DNA of 15,890 nt from Chloroflexota bacterium (lineage in GTDB: Bacteria; Chloroflexota; Anaerolineae; Anaerolineales; Villigracilaceae): NCBI GenBank assembly GCA_026389975.1, contig JAPLGV010000459.1, forward strand, positions 1 to 15,890, given 5' to 3'. The notes below the pieces were generated by a model that was not told the DNA's origin, ran no database searches, and saw only the letters and a list, made by a program, of their open reading frames with translations. The position numbers and the translations under genes were made by a program. Positions 1 through 6,831 of this stretch are shown one piece after another. How positions within the stretch are numbered: the stretch's first letter is position 1; every line of letters starts with the position of its first letter.

Positions 1-1
1 C

Positions 2-364
2 CTGCCCGCCGCGCTTCAACTGGTCAGCCAGCCGGTGGCAAAAGAGACGACCCCTAAGGCCGTCATCCTGCCTCTCACCCTGGCGCTCGATCCGCCCGAG
101 AGCCTGCGGATGTGGCTGGTTAAATTTAACGGCAGCCGGCTCGTAGTCCCGCGCCCCGTGCCGGGCTGGGTGTGGGTTGGAAGTGCGCAGGCAGACCTTA
201 ACCAGGCCGCGCTGGCCCTGCGTCAACTGGCCGAGGGTCAGGAAGTCCGCCAGAAAGCCTCCGTCTCCGGCGGGATGATTTTCCTATACGTCATCGCCGG
301 GCTGTTTGGTCTGGAAGCCCTGGGCCTGCTGGTCAGCCTGGGTGCATCCTTATTGTTCCGTTAG
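2..364 (+). CDS. C-terminal part of an unrecognised membrane-anchored protein (partial)
   Basis: The reading frame is already open at base 2 and closes with TAG at 362-364, so this is the 3' end of a longer gene cut by the window edge. A GTG at 35 is a possible internal start, but nothing upstream of it looks like a ribosome binding site. The visible part has a soluble stretch containing a VPGWVWVG segment, then one strongly hydrophobic C-terminal helix (about the last 28 residues, starting near GGMIFLYVIAGLFGLEALGL) ending in a single Arg. That suggests a tail-anchored protein or the last helix of a membrane protein. I do not recognise the family. The stop codon lies inside the first copy of a 23-bp direct repeat whose second copy is at 553-575. 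Confidence 0.55.
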   Translation: MPAALQLVSQPVAKETTPKAVILPLTLALDPPESLRMWLVKFNGSRLVVPRPVPGWVWVGSAQADLNQAALALRQLAEGQEVRQKASVSGGMIFLYVIAGLFGLEALGLLVSLGASLLFR

Positions 365-376
365 CCGTCTTTTCAC
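354..376 (+). repeat. 23-bp direct repeat, copy 1
   Basis: This is identical to 553-575 over 23 bases, starting TGTTCCGTTAG and ending TCTTTTCAC. It contains the stop codon of the upstream gene. The flanking bases differ on both sides, so the repeat is exactly 23 bp. The two copies are offset by 199 bp. Confidence 0.85.
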
Positions 377-431
377 AAAGTCTACTGCTAATTACGCAGT
401 ACCCTGTGAAAGCCTGGTAATCCCCACCCCC

Positions 432-452
432 TCCCGGAACGACACCGGGACG
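432..452. repeat. Dispersed hairpin repeat, copy 1
   Basis: Arms TCCCGG (432-437) and CCGGGA (445-450) enclose the loop AACGACA. The 21 bases match 11269-11289 with one mismatch, so the same short hairpin occurs in two unrelated spacers. An overlapping ACACCG/CGGTGT inverted repeat (442-447 and 451-456) offers an alternative fold. Confidence 0.6.
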
Positions 453-490
453 GTGTGACCCCCGCCCCAGGGCAGGGGAAAAGAAGATCT

Positions 491-530
491 TGGGGTGTTG
501 GCGGGCGGTAAACCGCCCGCCAACACCCCA
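491..530. repeat. Perfect 19-bp inverted repeat with a 2-nt loop
   Basis: The left arm TGGGGTGTTGGCGGGCGGT (491-509) is the exact reverse complement of 512-530, separated only by AA. It is very GC-rich and would extrude or fold strongly. No T tract follows on either strand, so it is not a typical rho-independent terminator. It lies midway between the two 23-bp direct repeats. Confidence 0.9.
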
Positions 531-552
531 GACCCCGAGTTTGTGAAAACCG

Positions 553-575
553 TGTTCCGTTAGCCGTCTTTTCAC
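553..575 (+). repeat. 23-bp direct repeat, copy 2
   Basis: This second copy of the 354-376 repeat lies about 100 bp upstream of dnaN. Its TTTTCA portion would be the -35 hexamer of the candidate dnaN promoter. Confidence 0.85.
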
Positions 576-597
576 TTTGACGGTCTCAGGATATACT
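569..597 (+). promoter_or_regulatory. Candidate dnaN promoter
   Basis: TTTTCA (569-574), a 17-bp spacer and TATACT (592-597) resemble a sigma-70-type promoter with a good -10 and a moderate -35. A TTGACG at 577-582 is a better -35 by itself, but I found no good -10 at proper spacing from it. A 7-bp inverted repeat (601-607 and 621-627) would sit in the 5' leader. Called by eye. Confidence 0.4.
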
Positions 598-673
598 TCA
601 GATAGGGTGACGTTAGGCCGCCCTATCCGACGTGGTAGTCCCGGTTCCAGCACGGGAAGGAGAGGACTGAGCG

Positions 674-1804
674 ATGAAAGTAACCGTCTTACAAGAAAAC
701 CTGGCGCGTGGGTTGAGCACCGTCTCCCGCGCCGTTTCGCCGCGCAGCACCCTGCCGGTGCTCTCGAACGTCCTGATCGCCAGCGACGAAGGCCGTCTAC
801 GCCTGTCGGCCACCAACCTGGAACTGGGCATCACCTGCTGGATCGGTGCCAAGATCGAAGAGGAAGGCTCGACCACCATTCCTGCGCGCACCTTTGCCGA
901 TCTGGTCGGGACACTGCCGCAGGAGCAGGTCAGCCTGAACCTGAACGCTTCCACCCAGACCCTGAACGTGCGCTGCGGTGCCTCGAACACCGACATCAAG
1001 TGCATTGACGCCCAGGAGTTCCCGCCCCTGCCCATCCCGGACATGGAAGGCGCCATCCTGCTAAACGTGGCCGATTTCAAGGACATGATTTCGCAGGTGG
1101 TCTTCGCCGCCTCAGTGGACGAGGCCCGTCCGGTGCTGATGGGTGTGCTGGTGATGGTGGAAAAGGATACCATTACGATGGCCTCCGCGGATGGTTTCCG
1201 TCTGTCGGTGCGCAAAGGAACCCTGTCCCAGCCCGCCGCGCAACCGTTTACGGCCATCATCCCGGCACGCGCTTTGGGCGAACTGGCGCGCGTGGCCAGT
1301 GACGGCAACGAGATGATTTCAATGGTCATGCCCAAGGGCCGTGGACAGGTGGTTTTCCGCATGAAGGAAGTGGAAGTGGTCTCGCAGTTGATTGACGGGA
1401 CCTTCCCGGATTACCAGCAGATCATCCCGCGCTCGTATAAATCCCGCACCATCCTCTCGACCCCGGCCCTGCTCAAAGCCTGCAAGCAAGCCGAGATCTT
1501 CGCCCGCGAAGGCTCGAATGTGGCGCGCTTCAACATCAAATCCTCCGGCGAACTGGAACCCGGCTCGGTGGAAATCTCCGCCCAGTCCGAAGAGACCGGT
1601 TCGAACGAGACGGTGGTGGCGGCGACGATTGACGGCGTCGGTCTGCTGATTGCCTTCAACGTCAAGTATCTGCGCGAGGTGTTGGAAGTGGTCAAATCAC
1701 CCAACGTGGCGCTGGAGACCTCCGCTCCGAACGCTCCGGGTGTCGTCCGCCCGGTGGGAGACGATAACTTCCTGCACGTCATCATGCCGATGCATTTAGG
1801 ATAG
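674..1804 (+). CDS. dnaN: DNA polymerase III subunit beta (sliding clamp)
   Basis: The ring-shaped processivity clamp that tethers DNA polymerase III to DNA and serves as a docking hub for replication and repair proteins. At 376 aa it has the normal family length. It begins MKVTVLQENLARGLSTVSRAV, carries the conserved LPVLSNVLI segment near residues 27-35 of domain 1, and ends in the typical VIMPMHLG tail, where the beta-family C-terminus usually reads MP(M/V)RL. A purine-rich Shine-Dalgarno (AAGGAGAGG, about 656-664) lies upstream of the ATG, and no competing start is plausible. The gene stands alone between repeat-rich spacers and has its own terminator. dnaA is not in the window, but dnaN is commonly origin-proximal, which agrees with the nearby parS sites. 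The Arg-to-His change in the tail motif (MHLG) is a minor oddity. Confidence 0.98.
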   Translation: MKVTVLQENLARGLSTVSRAVSPRSTLPVLSNVLIASDEGRLRLSATNLELGITCWIGAKIEEEGSTTIPARTFADLVGTLPQEQVSLNLNASTQTLNVRCGASNTDIKCIDAQEFPPLPIPDMEGAILLNVADFKDMISQVVFAASVDEARPVLMGVLVMVEKDTITMASADGFRLSVRKGTLSQPAAQPFTAIIPARALGELARVASDGNEMISMVMPKGRGQVVFRMKEVEVVSQLIDGTFPDYQQIIPRSYKSRTILSTPALLKACKQAEIFAREGSNVARFNIKSSGELEPGSVEISAQSEETGSNETVVAATIDGVGLLIAFNVKYLREVLEVVKSPNVALETSAPNAPGVVRPVGDDNFLHVIMPMHLG

Positions 1805-1835
1805 CAGCACAGTTGGCAGCCACCAGTCTGCAGTC

Positions 1836-1864
1836 AAAGTGTCAGGCATTGCCTGGCACTTTTT
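1836..1864 (+). terminator. Rho-independent terminator of dnaN
   Basis: A 12-bp stem (AAAGTGTCAGGC at 1836-1847 with GCCTGGCACTTT at 1851-1862, one G-U pair) and loop ATT, with a T run at 1860-1864. It lies 32 bp after the dnaN stop. Confidence 0.85.
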
Positions 1865-1887
1865 ATGATGTAGCTCTTTTGAAGTAA

Positions 1888-2031
1888 GAACCTATCCGAA
1901 AATTATGGGACGGGCTCTCATGCCCGTTTTCCGGCGGCATGCCCGCAAAGGGTACCCTGCGGTTATGATATCCCCTTCGGGGACGATGTGCTTCGCGAGG
2001 AGCCGCCTCACCATAATTTTAGGATAGAACC
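1888..2031. mobile_element. Small MITE-like element with terminal inverted repeats
   Basis: The left end CTATCCGAAAATTATGG (1892-1908) and the right end CCATAATTTTAGGATAG (2011-2027) are inverted repeats matching at 16 of 17 positions. The direct repeat GAACC flanks the core at 1888-1892 and 2027-2031 (extendable to AGAACCT, overlapping the repeat ends), as expected of a target duplication. The roughly 134-bp core has no coding potential and contains a TCCCC-TTC-GGGGA hairpin (1971-1983) that resembles one at 11407-11420. No transposase is present, so it would be a non-autonomous element. Confidence 0.65.
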
Positions 2032-2072
2032 TGAGTCGCGAATTTAACCAGCCACTCCCTGCCTGCTAACCT

Positions 2073-4421
2073 ATGCCCACAGCACCCCATTCTTCTGACC
2101 GCATCCTGGACATTTACCTCACCATCCGGCAGTACCCGATTCTCCGGACTCGCATCCGTGCCCGCATGCGGCGCGAACTCTTCAAGCGCGGCATCGTCAC
2201 GCCCGAGGTTTTCGAAGCCGACGTGCGTGAGAAGGCTGTCAAGTCCCAGGCACGCGAGGGATTGCACAACCCCTACGCCGAGGAAGCCTTAGATGTGTGG
2301 GAAAAAAGGTTGGAACGCGTCCGTGACGCACAGACGGATTTTTATTTCGCATACAACCTGCTCTACGAGGACTTTGAACATATTGTCAAGGAAATCCTGG
2401 CCGAGCGCGGCGAGACCCCCGACCTGATCACGTTCAACCCCGAACTGGCTCCACAGGATATGCTCTTCGAGCAGGCGGAGAACATCGAACGCATGCCCGC
2501 CGCCGGGCGCAAAAAGCTGGAAGCGCGCCTGCAAGAGATCAAGGTGGTGCTCATCCGCACCATGATCAGCGACCAATTGGCGTATTTGAACATCGCCCGC
2601 AAGTGGTTCACCGTGGAAGACTTGAAAGAAATCCGCCAGCGCAAAATCGGATACGGGAAGATCGGCGGGAAGTCGGCGGGGATGATGCTGGCGTACCGCA
2701 TTCTTCGAGACGTGGCCCCGCCCGAGATCAAGGAAACGCTGCGTATCCCCAACTCCTATTTCCTCGCATCGGATATGTTCTACGCCTTCATGGCGGCCAA
2801 TGGCCTGATCCACTGGTCCGACCAGAAATACAAGTCCGAAGCCAAGATGCGCACCGACTATCCCAGGATCGTGCGTGACTTTGTCAAAGGGACCTTCCCC
2901 GAGGATATTCTCGAGCGCCTGCGCATCATCCTGGATGAGGCCGGAAAACGCCCGCTCATCGTGCGCTCTTCCAGCCTGCTGGAGGACAACTTCGGCACCT
3001 CCTTCGCTGGGAAATATGACAGTTTCTTCTGCCCCAACCAGGGCAACCCCGAAGAAAATCTCACGGCCCTGACGGAGGCCATTGCCCGCGTCTACGCCTC
3101 GTGCATGAATCCGAACGCCCTGCTCTACCGCCACCAGAAAGGCCTGGTGGATTACGACGAGCGTATCGCCGTGCTCGTCCAGTTCGTGGAGGGTGAGCAA
3201 TACGGGCGTTATTTCCTGCCACAGGCTGCAGGTGTGGCCTTCAGCCGCAACCTGTACCGCTGGTCGCCGCAAATCCGCAAAGAGGACGGCTTCCTGCGGC
3301 TGGTGTGGGGGCTGGGAACACGCGCCGTCGAAGCGGTCGGCGACGATCAGCCCCGCCTCGTGGCGCTCAGCCACCCGCTCCTGCTCCCGGCCGATTCCGT
3401 CCCGTCCTGGAACCGGGACTACCACGCCGAAGCCATCCGCCAGCACTCCCAGCAGTTTGTAGACCTGATCGACCTGGAAGAGAATGCCCTGAAAACCCTG
3501 CCCGTCCGCGAGGTGCTAAACCCGCAATATCCCGCCCTGCGCGCCATCGCCCAGGTGGACGAGGGCAGCTTCGTCGAGAACATCCGCACCAGCCTGGTGG
3601 ACCCGGAAAATCTCGTGGTCACCTTCGACGGTCTGCTGCGCCGCACGCCCTTCGCCGGGCGCATGAAGACCATCCTCGCCACACTTGAAAAGCACTACGG
3701 ATCTCCGGTGGATACCGAATTCACTGCTGAAATCGTGGACCCGCAGGCCGCCCATTCCGAGGTCCGTATCACGCTGCTCCAGTGCCGTCCGCAGAGTGCC
3801 CTGAGCGAGGGCGGCGATGTGGATCTGCCCGCCCTGCTCGACCCGGCCGATGTCGTTTTTACGACCCGCCGCATGGTCCCGCGCGGCAAGGTGACCGGCA
3901 TCCGCTGGGTGCTGTTCGTCCCGCCGGAGGGCTACTTCTCACTGGCTTCTCCCGCCGAACGCAACCGGCTGGAACGCGCCATTAGCAGTCTCAACACCGC
4001 CTTGAAAGATGAGACCTTCATCTGCGTCGGCCCCGGTCGCTGGGGGACTTCGACGCCGGACCTGGGCGTCAGCATCGCTTACGGGGATATCTACCACACC
4101 CATGCCCTGGTCGAATTGACCGGCAAGGGCGTTGGCCCGGACCTGGAGCCGTCGTTCGGTACTCATTTCTTCCAGGACCTGATGGAGGCTCACATCTACC
4201 CGCTGAACGTCAACCTGGACGACCGCGACTCCGTCTTCAACCGGGGCTTTTTCGACAAAACCCCCAACCGTCTCCCCGACTTTCTTGCCGCCGACGAAAT
4301 CTTGCTCCGCACCCTGCGCCTGATCAAAGTGGACGACTTCCGCCCCGGTCATAGTCTGTCGCTGGTGATGAACGATGATGTGGGGAAGGCAGTTGCCTTT
4401 CTGGAGCCGGATAAGCACTAG
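2073..4421 (+). CDS. PEP/pyruvate-binding (PPDK N-terminal-like) domain protein with a C-terminal GPGRWG domain
   Basis: A 782-aa protein with the ATP-grasp nucleotide-binding half of the PEP synthase/pyruvate phosphate dikinase family. A helical N-terminal region (about 1-190) precedes IGGKSAGMMLA (about 195-205), RPLIVRSSSLLEDNFGTSFAGKYDSFF-type sequence (VRSSS near 297) and LLQCRPQS (near 568-575), the usual start and end signatures of the domain. The swivelling phosphohistidine domain and the PEP-binding barrel of true dikinases are missing. Instead there is a roughly 200-residue C-terminal region with VGPGRWGTSTPDLGV (near 652) and FGTHFFQDL. It probably binds or transfers phosphate from ATP, but the substrate is unknown; automatic names such as 'PEP synthase' would overstate it. 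No Shine-Dalgarno precedes the ATG. The stop TAG is part of the CTAG bordering a MITE-like element. Confidence 0.85.
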   Translation: MPTAPHSSDRILDIYLTIRQYPILRTRIRARMRRELFKRGIVTPEVFEADVREKAVKSQAREGLHNPYAEEALDVWEKRLERVRDAQTDFYFAYNLLYEDFEHIVKEILAERGETPDLITFNPELAPQDMLFEQAENIERMPAAGRKKLEARLQEIKVVLIRTMISDQLAYLNIARKWFTVEDLKEIRQRKIGYGKIGGKSAGMMLAYRILRDVAPPEIKETLRIPNSYFLASDMFYAFMAANGLIHWSDQKYKSEAKMRTDYPRIVRDFVKGTFPEDILERLRIILDEAGKRPLIVRSSSLLEDNFGTSFAGKYDSFFCPNQGNPEENLTALTEAIARVYASCMNPNALLYRHQKGLVDYDERIAVLVQFVEGEQYGRYFLPQAAGVAFSRNLYRWSPQIRKEDGFLRLVWGLGTRAVEAVGDDQPRLVALSHPLLLPADSVPSWNRDYHAEAIRQHSQQFVDLIDLEENALKTLPVREVLNPQYPALRAIAQVDEGSFVENIRTSLVDPENLVVTFDGLLRRTPFAGRMKTILATLEKHYGSPVDTEFTAEIVDPQAAHSEVRITLLQCRPQSALSEGGDVDLPALLDPADVVFTTRRMVPRGKVTGIRWVLFVPPEGYFSLASPAERNRLERAISSLNTALKDETFICVGPGRWGTSTPDLGVSIAYGDIYHTHALVELTGKGVGPDLEPSFGTHFFQDLMEAHIYPLNVNLDDRDSVFNRGFFDKTPNRLPDFLAADEILLRTLRLIKVDDFRPGHSLSLVMNDDVGKAVAFLEPDKH

Positions 4422-4596
4422 GAGCCTGCTGAAAAAGTCCCTTTTTAAAAACAACTTTCTGCGTAAGTGGGACACTGTTGCTGCAAAATGGCCGTTATTG
4501 CACACCGGTTCCCAAAATATCGCTGTTTATTGGCCTAAAGTGGGACGCCGGCGCAAAGCAATTTTTCGAGTAGGGGGTTTTTCAAAGCACTCCTAG
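4418..4596. mobile_element. MITE-like non-autonomous element with CTAG target duplication
   Basis: CTAG occurs at 4418-4421 and 4593-4596, bounding a 171-bp segment. The segment starts GAGCCTGCTGAAAAAGTCCC and its other end, read on the minus strand, starts GAGTGCTTTGAAAAACCCCC: imperfect terminal inverted repeats sharing GAG, TGAAAAA and CCC. The interior has no transposase. A 4-bp palindromic CTAG target fits the YTAR preference known for some IS5-family elements, but the parent family is not established here. The left CTAG includes the stop codon of the preceding gene, which the duplication preserves. Confidence 0.6.
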
Positions 4597-4630
4597 AACA
4601 AGTGTATTATTGCTTCTTGCCGAGTAGGCC

Positions 4631-4649
4631 TTCGGCATAAAATGCCGAA
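4631..4649 (-). terminator. Weak hairpin downstream of the natB-like gene
   Basis: TTCGGCAT (4631-4638) and ATGCCGAA (4642-4649) form an 8-bp stem with loop AAA, about 40 bp past the minus-strand stop at 4690. No T run follows it on the minus strand, so it may be only a 3'-end-stabilising hairpin. Confidence 0.35.
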
Positions 4650-4689
4650 CCGGAATGTGCGTTATTTTCGACAACACGCCGCAAACATA

Positions 4690-5883
4690 TCATGTTCGGA
4701 ACAATACCTGCTCGCGGTGGAACTGCCAGACGGCGAAAACAAGCCCGATGGCCGCATACAGCGCCGAGGAGGCCAGCACGACGCCAAATTCCAGCCCGCC
4801 CGCCGTGCCGAGGAAGAGATCGCGCAGGATCAGAAGCGAGCCAAAGAGCGGAATGGCATAAACCGCTAGGCCGGGAGTAAAGTCGGGGATCAACATCACG
4901 GCCATCGCCGGAATGAGCACCACGAATTGCAGCGGCACGATGTAGTTCTGCGCCTCTTTGAAACTGCGGGCGAAGAGGCATACCGCGATCTCCAGCGCAC
5001 CGAACAACAGCGCGATTGGCAGCGCGGCCAACAGCACAAGTAGCGCTGTCTGCAACGAGATGGTATAGACCACTGACCCATCCGTTGCTCCCATTTCGGG
5101 CGGGGCGATCGAGAAAGCTACCAGCATGCTGGTGATCGCCAGGATGAGGGCGGCCAGCGAGGTGGTGATGACTGCCAACAGTTTGCCGCTTACCACCTGC
5201 ACCCGTCCGGCGGGGGTCATCAGAAGGGGTTCGAGCGTCAGTCGTTCCTTTTCGCCGGCGGTCACATCAATAGCAGTGTACATGCCGCCCACCAGCCCCC
5301 ACAAAACAATGAACATGGGCAGCATCATGGCGAGGTATGTACCGCCCATCTGCTGCGGCGTGGCCAGGTTTTCGTGGCCGGTCTCGAATGGCGCGAGCAG
5401 GGTCACGTCCACGCCGCGCGCCGCCATTCGTTGGGCGACGATGCCCTGGGCATAGGTCATCAGTAACGTCTCCACCCGCACCATTTGCACGCCGGCGGTC
5501 ATCTTGCTCTGGTCGGAAAGGACGACGATCTGGCTTGGCTTCTTTTCCTGCGCCAGGTCTGTTTCAAAGTTTTCAGGGATGCGCAGCCCGACGAGCGCCT
5601 TTTCATCGCGCAGGAGCGGATCGAGATCTTCGCTCTCAATAATCTCGATGGCTTCAGCGGAACGTAGAAAGGCCATCAGCCCCGGAGCATATTCGCCGCC
5701 GCTGACCGCCAGGATGATAACCACCTTTTCCTGCTCTTTATATTGCTGAGAGACTAGTTTTTGCGGCAAGATGACGAAGAGCGGCATGACCAGCACCGGC
5801 CCGAGCACCATCGCCCAGAGCGTGCGGCGGTCGCGCAAGGTATCCAGCATTTCCTTGAGCCAGACGATGAACACGATTTTCAT
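4690..5883 (-). CDS. ABC-2 type exporter permease, NatB-like
   Basis: A 397-aa membrane permease pairing with the ATPase encoded just upstream. Topology is typical of the NatB/COG1668 group: one N-terminal helix (about residues 22-40, LGPVLVMPLFVILP), a large extracytoplasmic domain (about 41-175), then five or six helices. The first of these lies around 180-205 (AMMLPMFIVLWGLVGGMYTAIDV), followed by the conserved GEKERLTLEPLLMTPAGR cytoplasmic segment, which is the family's coupling region. The protein ends with a short charged tail (HREQVLFRT). Its ATG overlaps the TGA of the ATPase gene as ATGA (5880-5883), implying translational coupling. NatAB exports sodium in B. subtilis; substrate identity here is not shown by sequence, and drug or peptide export is equally possible. 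Confidence 0.85.
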   Translation of the reverse strand: MKIVFIVWLKEMLDTLRDRRTLWAMVLGPVLVMPLFVILPQKLVSQQYKEQEKVVIILAVSGGEYAPGLMAFLRSAEAIEIIESEDLDPLLRDEKALVGLRIPENFETDLAQEKKPSQIVVLSDQSKMTAGVQMVRVETLLMTYAQGIVAQRMAARGVDVTLLAPFETGHENLATPQQMGGTYLAMMLPMFIVLWGLVGGMYTAIDVTAGEKERLTLEPLLMTPAGRVQVVSGKLLAVITTSLAALILAITSMLVAFSIAPPEMGATDGSVVYTISLQTALLVLLAALPIALLFGALEIAVCLFARSFKEAQNYIVPLQFVVLIPAMAVMLIPDFTPGLAVYAIPLFGSLLILRDLFLGTAGGLEFGVVLASSALYAAIGLVFAVWQFHREQVLFRT

Positions 5884-6617
5884 TGTCTCATCTCCTCGGC
5901 GTCAACGCCCACCAGTTGGACGAAGGCTTCTTCCAGCGTGGCCTGCCCGGTTTGCCTGAGCAGGTCTTTGGGCGTGCCAATGGCAATAATCTGCCCGCGA
6001 TGGATGATGGCGACGCGGTCGCACAGGCGCTCGGCCTCGCCAAGCAGATGCGTGGAAAAGAGCACACAGCGATTCTCGTCACGAAAGCGGGCGATCAGAT
6101 CGCGTATCCCCCGCGCGCTCATCACGTCCAACCCGGCGGTGGGTTCGTCGAGCAGCATGGTTTTGGGATTATGGATCAAGGCACGCCCCAGGGCAACTTT
6201 CTGCTTCATGCCCTTTGAAAACGGGTCGCAGCGGCGGTCGGCATATTCGCCCATTTCCAGCAGGGCGATCAGTTCTGTGATGCGCCGTTCCAGCGGGGCT
6301 TCGTCCATGCCATAAAGCCGCCCGAAATATCGCAGGTGTTCGCGGGCGGTCAGTCGGCCGTAAAGCCCCCAGTTCTCGGGCAACACGCCGATGGCGGCGC
6401 GCACTTTTTCCGGCGCACGCAGCAGGTCATGTCCATCCACAACGGCCCTCCCGGAAGTGGGACGCAGCACGGTGGCGAGCATGCGCAGGGTAGTGGTCTT
6501 GCCAGCGCCGTTCGGCCCTAGCAGACCCATCACCTCGCCGTCGCGTGCCTCGAACGAGACACCATTCACCGCGCGCACCGCGCCGAAGTGTTTTGCCAGA
6601 TTGTCAACTTCGATCAT
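5880..6617 (-). CDS. ABC transporter ATP-binding protein, NatA-like
   Basis: The ATPase that should power the adjacent NatB-like permease at the cytoplasmic membrane face. With the start at 6617 it is 245 aa. It has Walker A GPNGAGKT (34-41), signature FSKGM (133-137, a variant of LSGGQ common in ABC-2 exporters), Walker B MLLDEP (154-159), a D-loop and the switch His in FSTHLL (H190). The frame is open upstream to 6758, but ATG 6617 has a very strong ribosome site (AGGAGGAAAT) and gives the normal MIEV start. An alternative ATG at 6692 has only a weak GGAG and would add a proline-rich PNPNPKPELRY leader. The gene has its own candidate promoter and a preceding palindrome, and a terminator separates it from the DUF4177 gene. 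Confidence 0.93.
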   Translation of the reverse strand: MIEVDNLAKHFGAVRAVNGVSFEARDGEVMGLLGPNGAGKTTTLRMLATVLRPTSGRAVVDGHDLLRAPEKVRAAIGVLPENWGLYGRLTAREHLRYFGRLYGMDEAPLERRITELIALLEMGEYADRRCDPFSKGMKQKVALGRALIHNPKTMLLDEPTAGLDVMSARGIRDLIARFRDENRCVLFSTHLLGEAERLCDRVAIIHRGQIIAIGTPKDLLRQTGQATLEEAFVQLVGVDAEEMRQ

Positions 6618-6708
6618 ATTTCCTCCTTCCTCACCCCGGGCCAATTGCTCAGCCATATAACGTAGTTCGGGTTTGGGGTTAGGATTGGGCATATCCACCT
6701 GCTCCAAT

Positions 6709-6737
6709 AGTGTAGCCCAAAAATGAAGGGGACACAA
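6709..6737 (-). promoter_or_regulatory. Candidate promoter of the natAB-like pair
   Basis: On the minus strand, TTGTGT (6737-6732), a 17-bp spacer and TACACT (6714-6709). Both hexamers are only fair matches. The position fits, because an upstream terminator makes a separate promoter necessary and the palindrome at 6744-6773 lies just upstream of the -35. Confidence 0.35.
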
Positions 6738-6743
6738 TACCCG

Positions 6744-6773
6744 TTCTAAACAGAACATCTGTTCTGTTTAGAA
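6744..6773. promoter_or_regulatory. 13-bp-arm palindrome, operator-like, with a LexA-box-like core
   Basis: The left arm TTCTAAACAGAAC (6744-6756) and right arm GTTCTGTTTAGAA (6761-6773) are perfect inverted repeats around ATCT. The centre reads GAAC-ATCT-GTTC, the pattern of the Gram-positive SOS box (GAAC-N4-GTTC). Unlike a terminator it is AT-rich and sits next to a candidate promoter. Another dimeric repressor (TetR, MarR or GntR type) could equally be the binder. Confidence 0.6.
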
Positions 6774-6779
6774 TATAAC

Positions 6780-6808
6780 AAAAACCAGAGAGCTTTACGG
6801 GCTCCCTG
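6780..6808 (-). terminator. Rho-independent terminator after the DUF4177 gene
   Basis: On the minus strand, CAGGGAGC (6808-6801), loop CCGTAAA and GCTCTCTG (6793-6786) form an 8-bp stem with one G-U pair, followed by GTTTTTG (T run 6784-6780). It begins 24 bp past the stop codon of the DUF4177 gene and insulates the natAB-like pair. Confidence 0.7.
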
Positions 6809-6831
6809 TTTACCGGGGTCGATCAACATTA

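Noticed and set aside
491..530. A rho-independent terminator for the upstream membrane-protein gene
   Set aside because: The stem is strong but neither side has a T tract, and it lies more than 120 bp past the stop codon.
2289..3446. A 385-codon minus-strand open frame opposite the PEP-domain gene
   Set aside because: The plus-strand product has conserved ATP-grasp motifs throughout, and the antisense translation has none.
6618..6758. An N-terminal extension of the NatA-like ATPase by 47 residues
   Set aside because: ATG 6617 has the strong AGGAGG site and the family-typical MIEV start, and the extension would cross the candidate promoter.
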